Assembly (NCBI RefSeq): GCF_015667585.1 | Contig: NZ_JADPEG010000016.1 | Location: forward strand, 1 to 64,000 | Length of the DNA: 64,000 nucleotides | Origin: Clostridium sp. D33t1_170424_F3 | GTDB taxonomy: Bacteria; Bacillota; Clostridia; Oscillospirales; Acutalibacteraceae | Direction of reading: 5' to 3' | Part shown: piece after piece, positions 1 through 6,002 of the stretch | Numbering within the stretch: the stretch's first letter is position 1 | Layout: each line of letters opens with the position of its first letter | The notes under the pieces: generated by a model | Told to the model about the DNA's origin: nothing | Seen by the model: the letters and a program-made list of their open reading frames with translations, nothing else | Database searches by the model: none | Program-made: the position numbers and the translations under genes

Positions 1-10
1 AAAAAGTAAT

Positions 11-142
11 GCCCCTTTAGGGGCCCGCCATGAGTCAGCAATGCAGTTGGCCGACCCATTCGTGGCCCCTTCAGGGGTGTTGTCTGTATCATGCCCTTCT
101 AGGGCTTTCCCAAGCCCCCGGCTTTGCCGGGGGTCCTGACTC
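11..142 (+). ncRNA. Candidate multibranched structured RNA
   Basis: This gene-free stretch holds four short hairpins in a row: stems at 11-24, 66-77 (CCCC/GGGG), 93-105 (GCCCT/AGGGC) and 115-133 (CCCCCGGC/GCCGGGGG). The last three are enclosed by a 7-bp long-range pairing of GAGTCAG (32-38) with CTGACTC (136-142). That gives a multibranch fold. No convincing ORF fits. The strand is a guess, because stems read the same on both strands. It matches no RNA family I know. It could also be an intergenic repeat, and it lies about 90 bp upstream of the first RHH promoter. Confidence 0.4.
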
Positions 143-228
143 TATTAGGCAACAAATGTGCGGTATCGGCGGATGGACTGCAACGATAAAAAACAATATA
201 CTTTATTTTAAGAGGCGCAAGTAATCAC

Positions 229-282
229 TTGACTTTAGGTGCTACGTACATTATTATATATTTAGGTGCTACGAAAGCGAGG
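229..282 (+). promoter_or_regulatory. Promoter with repeated operator boxes, cassette 1
   Basis: TTGACT (229-234) and TATTAT (252-257) are separated by 17 bp, a good sigma-A promoter. The 13-mer TTTAGGTGCTACG occurs twice, at 234-246 (just after the -35) and 261-273 (just after the -10). The block ends in the GAGG of the ribosome site. This is the expected layout for an operator bound by the RHH protein encoded directly downstream (inferred autoregulation). The same 54-bp arrangement recurs on the minus strand at 9915-9968. Confidence 0.75.
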
Positions 283-293
283 TGAATGCATTA

Positions 294-470
294 GTGCCGC
301 AAAAAAAGATGGGTCGTCCTACAGATAGTCCAAAAACGTTTATGTTAAGAGTAAAAATGGACAAGGAGACGCTGGCAAAGCTGGACGCATGTTGTGAAAT
401 GGAAAAGACCAACCGCTCCGAGTTTGTGCGCAGAAGTATCCAGGAAAAGTATGACGACCTCAAAAAATGA
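294..470 (+). CDS. Small ribbon-helix-helix (CopG/Arc-like) regulator, cassette 1
   Basis: A 58-residue basic protein. After an N-terminal MGRPTDSPK segment comes a strand rich in alternating residues (FMLRVKMD) and two helices (ETLAKLDACCEME, NRSEFVRRSIQEKY), the ribbon-helix-helix pattern of small DNA-binding repressors and antitoxins. I prefer the GTG at 294, 11 nt after the GAGG. An in-frame GTG at 282 overlaps the ribosome site itself. The paralogue at 9727-9906 has the same MGRPTD block and a start in the equivalent place. It probably represses its own promoter at 229-282. A structured spacer and a small gene follow on the same strand. The DNA target and any toxin-antitoxin role are inferred. 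Confidence 0.8.
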   Translation: MPQKKMGRPTDSPKTFMLRVKMDKETLAKLDACCEMEKTNRSEFVRRSIQEKYDDLKK

Positions 471-605
471 AAGGAAGCGGCTTTCTCCCACAAAGATCAA
501 CCGCTTCCTTCACACACCCACAATCGCCCAAAGGACCATTGCAGTGTAAATAGTATAACATGCATTGCAAATCCTTTCAAGCGTGTGGGTGAACGACAGG
601 AAAGG
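471..605 (+). other. Structured 135-nt spacer of cassette 1
   Basis: The spacer starts directly after the RHH stop codon. Hairpin 1 is a perfect 10-bp stem, 471-480 with 501-510. Next comes a long tiered hairpin: outer stem CACCCACA (515-522) with TGTGGGTG (584-591), and an imperfect inner stem 530-546 with 563-577. Neither hairpin is followed by a T-run, so these are not ordinary intrinsic terminators. The spacer of the second cassette (9591-9726) has nearly the same length and the same order of stems with different bases, which suggests that the fold is what is conserved. Confidence 0.6.
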
Positions 606-887
606 ATGAATGATTTGAAGCAAGATACGTTGAACGAAATGTTTAACCAGTTGTTTGACAGCGCCATGCGGGAATTCACGCGCGAGGGGGAATACGAATC
701 CCTGATAGAAAAATGGGATCAGATTGACCGGGAATGCGAAACGATGCTGGCAGAGGTTGAACAGGGCTTTGTACGGGAATGCTTTGAAACCCTTGCGGAG
801 ATCAGCTGTCGTGAAAACCAGTACGCCTACCGCCGGGGAATGCTGGACTGCGTTTCACTGTTGAAAGCACTCCGCGTGCTGGCATAA
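606..887 (+). CDS. Small uncharacterised protein of cassette 1 (DUF6809-like)
   Basis: A 93-residue, acidic, all-helical protein with no signal peptide or membrane segment. The ATG at 606 is preceded by AGGAAAGG; a GTG at 585 lies inside the spacer stem and is less likely. The C-terminal half (ENQYAYRRGMLDCVSLLKAL) resembles that of the second cassette's protein (EKFCYGFRMGALLMLELL), with a shared Y-R-G/M-LL pattern. Both look like the small Clostridia family I associate with DUF6809, which I cannot confirm here. Function is unknown. Its position behind an RHH regulator could fit a toxin-antitoxin-like or effector role, but no toxin motif is visible. Confidence 0.65.
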   Translation: MNDLKQDTLNEMFNQLFDSAMREFTREGEYESLIEKWDQIDRECETMLAEVEQGFVRECFETLAEISCRENQYAYRRGMLDCVSLLKALRVLA

Positions 888-915
888 GGAAAAGGGTTTG
901 TATGATCATTGACAA

Positions 916-1105
916 GGGGCCGTTGCAGTTTTATTCTGCAACGGCCCCTAAAGTTTGCCTGGTAGCACTAAGGTCCGTAAAGGACTATATCACTCGTTCC
1001 CACTCGCTCTTCTCAGGAAGAGAGTCCCGCTCCTTGCGAGGAGCGGCAAAGGACTCTGTCCTTTGATCCCGCCGCTTTTTAGAAAAGCGGAAAAACACGT
1101 TTTAG
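916..1105 (+). repeat. Dispersed hairpin-rich repeat, copy A
   Basis: Copy A starts with a terminator-like hairpin (stem 916-928 with 936-948) that would end transcription of the gene at 606. It continues with a segment full of short inverted repeats that includes TATCACTCGTTCCCACTCGC. It ends in a CCGCTTTTTAGAAAAGCGG hairpin followed by AAAAACAC. Copy B (14688-14878) matches over nearly the whole length; copy C (32809-32954) matches the right-hand 140 bp. All three have the same orientation and lie between convergent genes. Confidence 0.85.
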
Positions 1106-1108
1106 TCA

Positions 1109-2491
1109 TTACCTGTCAGATAAAAGTGTTCCTCTAAAAGTGTTCCTCGCCGTAGGTGCGAGCTGACCGCAGGCCTGTGTCCCGTCTCCAAAATTCCTTG
1201 CAATGAACCACTGGCAGAGCAGCATGGAGAGAAGTGAAGCCGCGGGTGCGGCAAAGCCGATTTGGAACATCGAAGGGTGGGCCGTACAGGTCAGCAGGTA
1301 CGAAACGGGGATGCGCACCAAAAATGTTGTCAGCAGGCTGTGGAACAGCGGGAACAGCGGATGCCCGCCGCCGCTCAAAAAGCTGTTCATGCAGAACACA
1401 AAGCAGACGACGACGCAGTCCAGGCTGTACGAGCGCAGATACCACGCGCCGGCTTCGATGACCAGCGGGTCCGCAGTGAACAGGCCCACCAGCATCGGCG
1501 CGTTCCACTGTGCCAGCAGAAAGCACGCGACCCCAAAGACCAGAGAAAGCCCGATCGCCATGCGCATACAGCTCCGCGCCCGGTCCATCAGCCCCGCGCC
1601 CTGGTGCTGGGCCGTCACGGCGGAAAGGGCCGCAGCAAAGGCGGTGGTGGGCAGCATGCTGAACGCGATCAGTTTTTCCACCACGCCGATTGACGCGGAC
1701 GCGACCAGCCCCATGCCGTTGATCAGAGCCGTGATAATCAGGAACGAGACGTTGACCAGCCCTTCCTGCAAGGCGATGGGAAGACCAGCCGCCAGCGCGT
1801 CCTTCGCGGCGCAGAGCCGGAAGCAGGGCGCGTGCCTGCGGTATTTTCCCAGAAAGCCCCGGTATGCCAGATAGATGATTGCCAGCAGCAGGCTGGCGAT
1901 CTGCGCGATCACGGTGGAAATTGCCGCGCCGGGCGCGCCCATCCGGAACACGCCTACAAACAGCAGGTCGGTGGAAACATTGATGACGCACGCCACCGCA
2001 ATCAAAATCAACGGCGTGCGGGAATCTCCAAGCCCGCGCAGGATGGCGCTGATGGCATTGTATCCGACGATGAATAAAATGCCGCACGCGCAGATGAACA
2101 GATACTGGCGGGTGATCTCCACCGCCTCCGGCGGCACCTGCATCCACTGGCAGATGGGATCGAGCAGCAGAATGGTCGCCGCGGTCACCAGCAGCGAGAA
2201 CAGGCCGAACACAATGCAAATCGTTTTGACCGCGTGGGCGACCTCCTGCTTGCGCTGCGCGCCGAAGGTCCGGCCGATCAACACGGTGCCGCCCGCGGTC
2301 AACCCGATGGACAGCCCGGTGATGGTCTGCATGATCTGCCCGCCCGTTGCGACCGCCGCGACTCCTACGGAATCGGAAAAATGGCCCACCATGAACAGGT
2401 CTGACGCGCCGTAACAGGCCTGCAAAATATTGGATAGCAGAAATGGAAGGGAAAACCGCACCAGTGTTTCAAACGGGCGGCCTTCTGTCAA
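1109..2491 (-). CDS. MATE family multidrug/toxin efflux transporter
   Basis: About 460 residues with roughly twelve hydrophobic segments, the usual MATE size. The start of the conserved region (EGRPFETLVRFSLPFLLSNI, then YGASDLFMVGHF) is typical of the family, which exports drugs or metabolites in exchange for Na+ or H+ across the cytoplasmic membrane. The frame stays open to 2785, but that extra part overlaps the upstream permease gene and is not membrane-like. A TTG at 2491 giving MTEGRPFE is my preferred start, although no strong ribosome site precedes it. The gene follows the APC permease by about 85 bp on the same strand, so co-transcription is likely. The substrate cannot be told from sequence. 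Confidence 0.88.
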   Translation of the reverse strand: MTEGRPFETLVRFSLPFLLSNILQACYGASDLFMVGHFSDSVGVAAVATGGQIMQTITGLSIGLTAGGTVLIGRTFGAQRKQEVAHAVKTICIVFGLFSLLVTAATILLLDPICQWMQVPPEAVEITRQYLFICACGILFIVGYNAISAILRGLGDSRTPLILIAVACVINVSTDLLFVGVFRMGAPGAAISTVIAQIASLLLAIIYLAYRGFLGKYRRHAPCFRLCAAKDALAAGLPIALQEGLVNVSFLIITALINGMGLVASASIGVVEKLIAFSMLPTTAFAAALSAVTAQHQGAGLMDRARSCMRMAIGLSLVFGVACFLLAQWNAPMLVGLFTADPLVIEAGAWYLRSYSLDCVVVCFVFCMNSFLSGGGHPLFPLFHSLLTTFLVRIPVSYLLTCTAHPSMFQIGFAAPAASLLSMLLCQWFIARNFGDGTQACGQLAPTARNTFRGTLLSDR

Positions 2492-2576
2492 AAGCCGTTG
2501 CTGTACCGTATCCGCGTCCCCCTTTGGTTCCTGTTTTTTAATAGGTATGCGGGACAGGACGGCGGTATGTGGATTT

Positions 2577-4046
2577 TCAGAGGACGGCCCCCAGAAGAAG
2601 CGGAAGATGCAGGGCGAGCACAAGCAGAACCGCGACTGCGACGGCCCATTTCCACAGGCGGTATTCCCGGTCCATGCGCCGCTGTTCGTCGGGAGAAGGC
2701 GGCGCATCGTCTGGCGGAAGGAGCGCTTCCTCGCGCGGGGCGCCCCTTTTGCGGCAGAGCAGGAAGGCCGCCATGCCGAGCGCACAGCAGGCGGCGCCTG
2801 TCAGGACGGCGGAACGCTCCAGCTGCGTCATCATGAACAGATAGATCACAATGCTGACCGGCGCGCCCAGCCGGATCCACGGCGCGCGGTAGGGGCGGGA
2901 GAGCGCGGGCTGCCGGACGCGCAGCGCGCAGGCCGCCGCCATGCCGATGATGTAATACAGCAGGGTGCAGAACAGGGAGAGCGACGCAATGTAGTTGATG
3001 GAATCGGTCGAGATCAGCACAAGGGTAAAAATCCCGAGCGCCGCAATCGCCGCAACAGGCGTTTTCCAGCGAGGATGCAGCTTTGCAAAGACCTTCGGCA
3101 GCGCGCCGTCGCGCGCCATGGTGTACAGGTACCGGGCGGGCGCGGTCACGCTGGCGTTCAGGGTGGAGAAATCTCCGCCAAAGGCGATGCCCAGGCAGAG
3201 CAGGACCAGCGGAAAGCCGACGATGCCCGCCTGCTTCATCCCCTGCGCGTAGGGGGCCGCGGCGTCCGCCAGCGAAGCGATGGATTCCGGCGGGACGATG
3301 CGCAGCAGCGCCCACTGGAACAGCCCGTTCACCGCAAAGACCAGGAAGGGCGCGAGAAACAGCGCGCGCGGCAGGTTCACGCGCGGGCGGCGGATTTCCT
3401 CCCCCATGGCGCAGCAGGTCTCAAAGCCCGCAAAGCACCACCACACCATGGCGACGCAGGGCAGGAAGCCGGCAAAGGTCAAACTGGCCGGGTCCGGTAC
3501 GGGCAGCGCTTCTCCAAAGTGCATGGACGGGAGCGTCGAGAGAATCCACACGATGGCGACGCCCCAGAAGAAGAACATGAATCCGTTTTGCAGCCGTCCG
3601 GTCATCTCCACGCCGCGCACCGCCAAAATCAGGAATCCGGCGACGGCAAGGCAGGCGATCCAGCGGTCGCCGATGGGCAGGGAAAGCCCCAGCGCCTCCA
3701 GCAGGGTCCGCAGGTAAAAGCTGAACGCAAGCGCTTCTCCGCTGGCGACGGAGACCATGGAGATCACAAAGCTCCACCCCGCCAGCATGCCGAAGGGGCG
3801 GCCCAGCCCGAGGGCCGCGTAGCGGTAGGTTCCCCCGGCGGAGGGAAGGGCCCCTCCCATCTCCGCGTAGAGCAGGGAGGGGTAAATGCTGATGAGCAGC
3901 GCCGCGAGCGTTGCCAGAATGACAAACGGGCCGAGGACGCCCACGACGTTGGCCCCCACGGTGAACAGTCCCACGCCGATAACGGTGCCCGCCGTGATGG
4001 TGATGGTCTCGCGGAGGCCCAGGCACCTATGTAATGTTTCCCGCAT
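2577..4046 (-). CDS. APC superfamily amino acid permease
   Basis: A 489-residue membrane protein with about twelve transmembrane segments. The N-terminal GTVIGVGLFTVGANV glycine-rich motif in the first helix and the FAGFETCCAMGEE segment in a middle helix are hallmarks of APC amino acid/polyamine transporters, where they form the substrate site. The final 60 residues hold a charged, proline-rich stretch (PPDDAPPSPDEQRR) and one more hydrophobic helix. The ATG at 4046 is preceded by GGAAAGGAAG. It lies upstream of the MATE gene and is divergent from mgtE. The substrate is unknown. Confidence 0.88.
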   Translation of the reverse strand: MRETLHRCLGLRETITITAGTVIGVGLFTVGANVVGVLGPFVILATLAALLISIYPSLLYAEMGGALPSAGGTYRYAALGLGRPFGMLAGWSFVISMVSVASGEALAFSFYLRTLLEALGLSLPIGDRWIACLAVAGFLILAVRGVEMTGRLQNGFMFFFWGVAIVWILSTLPSMHFGEALPVPDPASLTFAGFLPCVAMVWWCFAGFETCCAMGEEIRRPRVNLPRALFLAPFLVFAVNGLFQWALLRIVPPESIASLADAAAPYAQGMKQAGIVGFPLVLLCLGIAFGGDFSTLNASVTAPARYLYTMARDGALPKVFAKLHPRWKTPVAAIAALGIFTLVLISTDSINYIASLSLFCTLLYYIIGMAAACALRVRQPALSRPYRAPWIRLGAPVSIVIYLFMMTQLERSAVLTGAACCALGMAAFLLCRKRGAPREEALLPPDDAPPSPDEQRRMDREYRLWKWAVAVAVLLVLALHLPLLLGAVL

Positions 4047-4468
4047 ATGCGCACTTCCTTTCCAGACAATTGTTCCATACTATGCGGGAATCGAATATTG
4101 GGAAACGGAAAATATGTTGACCGCATCTAATTTGCGGAAAATACGAAAAAGAATTCGTAAATGGGTTGAAATTGGCGTGCGAAAGTGCTATTCTGTGATT
4201 GCGGTTAAAATCCGCCCGGAATGAAACAATTTGAATCAAAAAGGGGGAAAAACAAGTGGACTTATGCGGACGAAGTACGAAGATGGACAGTGGCGTTCCT
4301 TTGCGGAGCTGCTTTACGCCGCGGCGCTTGTTTTTCCGCGCCCTGTAAAACAGATTTGGAAAAGTGACGTCACCGCATGGGGATGCGCTGTAACAATCAG
4401 CGTATCCCCATGCGGTTCTGTCCGTTTGGCTGCTTCCTCGCTGTAATCAAAAACAGGAGGAGAAACCA
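4047..4468 (+). promoter_or_regulatory. Divergent intergenic region with strong hairpin before mgtE
   Basis: The 420-bp gap between the permease and mgtE has no credible gene. Its main feature is a near-perfect 18-bp inverted repeat, 4373-4390 with 4398-4415, 53 bp upstream of the mgtE start. No T-run follows, so it is not a standard terminator. The conserved M-box Mg riboswitch core (AGGTGAGGCTCC) is not visible, although mgtE genes often carry one. The hairpin may be part of an mRNA leader or a protein site. Confidence 0.4.
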
Positions 4469-5818
4469 ATGGAAAAAGAATATGATTTTGAATTGCTGTT
4501 CCGTCTGCTGGAACGGAAGGATTTTCGCGCCCTGCGCGCGGCGCTGGCAGAAGAAAACGAGGTGGACATCGCCGACTTCATTGAGCAGCTTCCGCAGGAG
4601 CGCGCGACGGTGGTGTTCCGTACCCTGCCCAAGGAGCTGGCGGCGGAGGTATTCGCCAACCTGCCGCCCGAGGTGCAGCAGGTCATCGTCGGTTCCATCA
4701 CGGATACGGAGCTGTCTGCCATCATCGAGGACCTGTTTGTGGACGACGCGGTCGACATGCTGGAGGAGCTGCCCGCAAACGTCGTCAAGCGCGTGCTGAA
4801 AAACGCCAAGCCGGACACGCGCCAGCTCATCAACCAGTTTTTGAATTACCCGGAAAATTCCGTCGGCAGCCTCATGACGGCGGAATACATCGACCTGCGC
4901 AAAAATATGACGGTCAGCGACGCGATCAAGCGCATCCGCCGCACCGGCGAGGACAGCGAGTCGATCTACACCTGCTATGTGATCGACGAAAGCCGCCGCC
5001 TGGAGGGCGTCGTCACTGTCAAAGAGCTACTTCTGGCGCAGGACGACCAGATTATCGAGACGCTGATGGAGCCGGACGTCATTACGGCGGGCACGATGGA
5101 GGACCAGGAAGAGGCCGTCCAGCGCATGATGAAATACGACTTTATCTCCATGCCCGTGGTGGACCACGAGAACCGGCTGGTCGGCATTGTCACCGTCGAC
5201 GACGTGATGGACGTCATGGAAGAGGAGGCGACCGAGGACTTTGAAAAAATGGCGGCAATGCATCCGTCGGAAAAGCCCTATCTTAAAACAAACGTGTTTG
5301 TATTGGCGAAAAACCGCATCGTCTGGCTGCTGGTGCTGATGGTTTCCGGCATGATCACGGGCGGCATTCTGGGCCGGTACGAGGCGGCGTTTGCCGCCAT
5401 GCCGATGCTGGTCACGTTTATTCCCATGCTGACCGATACGGGCGGCAACGCGGGCAGCCAGAGCAGCACCATGGTGATCCGCGGCATGGCGGTGGGCGAC
5501 ATCACCTTCCACGATTTTTTCCGCGTGTTCTGGAAGGAGCTGCGCGTCAGCCTGCTGGTCGGCGTGGCGCTGAGCGTGGTGAATTTTATCCAGCTTTCCA
5601 TCCGGTTCCCCGGGAACGAGCTGATTGCCCTGACCGTCGCAATTGCGATGCTCACCACCGTGCTGATGGCGAAGACCGTCGGCGGCGTGCTGCCGATGCT
5701 GGCAAAGCTGCTGCACGCGGACCCGGCGATTATGGCCGCGCCGCTCATCACAACCATTGTGGACGCCTTTTCCCTGGTGATCTATTTTAACGTGGCGCAG
5801 GCGCTGCTGCCGATTTAA
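4469..5818 (+). CDS. mgtE: Magnesium transporter MgtE
   Basis: 449 residues with the full MgtE plan. Residues 1-130 form the acidic superhelical N domain (ADFIEQLPQERATVVFRTLP). Two CBS domains follow at about 135-255, then five membrane helices with the conserved pore region (PMLTDTGGNAGSQSSTMVIRGMA). MgtE is a Mg2+ channel gated by Mg2+ binding to its cytoplasmic domains. The start has a clear AGGAGG nine bases upstream. A terminator follows, so it is probably monocistronic. Confidence 0.96.
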   Translation: MEKEYDFELLFRLLERKDFRALRAALAEENEVDIADFIEQLPQERATVVFRTLPKELAAEVFANLPPEVQQVIVGSITDTELSAIIEDLFVDDAVDMLEELPANVVKRVLKNAKPDTRQLINQFLNYPENSVGSLMTAEYIDLRKNMTVSDAIKRIRRTGEDSESIYTCYVIDESRRLEGVVTVKELLLAQDDQIIETLMEPDVITAGTMEDQEEAVQRMMKYDFISMPVVDHENRLVGIVTVDDVMDVMEEEATEDFEKMAAMHPSEKPYLKTNVFVLAKNRIVWLLVLMVSGMITGGILGRYEAAFAAMPMLVTFIPMLTDTGGNAGSQSSTMVIRGMAVGDITFHDFFRVFWKELRVSLLVGVALSVVNFIQLSIRFPGNELIALTVAIAMLTTVLMAKTVGGVLPMLAKLLHADPAIMAAPLITTIVDAFSLVIYFNVAQALLPI

Positions 5819-5858
5819 AGCACAGACCGCTGTGCCGCAAAATATGGACAGGATAAGA

Positions 5859-5897
5859 AACGATTTCTTTCGCCTGCAGCGAGAGGAATCGTTTTTT
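5859..5897 (+). terminator. Intrinsic terminator after mgtE
   Basis: AACGATTT (5859-) pairs with the AATCGTT at 5887-5893, extended by a CT/AG pair, and is followed by a run of T residues. It lies 40 bp after the mgtE stop and ahead of the next gene's promoter region. Confidence 0.8.
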
Positions 5898-6002
5898 GTG
5901 GATTCTTCCAATTGTGCGCCGGCGTCTTTGTAACTTAGTCACTTGCCAATTGTGAAAAAGAGTATAGAATGAAAGCAGGAAATGCAGAGAGGAGCGAAAG
6001 CC

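Noticed and set aside
471-510. Ordinary intrinsic terminator after the first RHH gene
   Set aside because: The stem is strong but no T-run follows, and a same-strand gene with a matching arrangement in the second cassette lies downstream.
955-1137. A 60-codon frame inside repeat copy A
   Set aside because: The sequence is a repeated hairpin-rich element, and the frame is not preserved in copies B and C.
2492-2785. N-terminal extension of the MATE gene by about 98 codons
   Set aside because: It overlaps the end of the APC permease gene, is not hydrophobic and precedes the conserved MATE start.
4231-4446. A 71-codon frame in the mgtE leader
   Set aside because: It runs through the leader hairpin, has no typical ribosome site spacing and no recognisable sequence.
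4230-4468. M-box (Mg2+) riboswitch before mgtE
   Set aside because: The conserved core segments of the class were not found; only one long hairpin is present.
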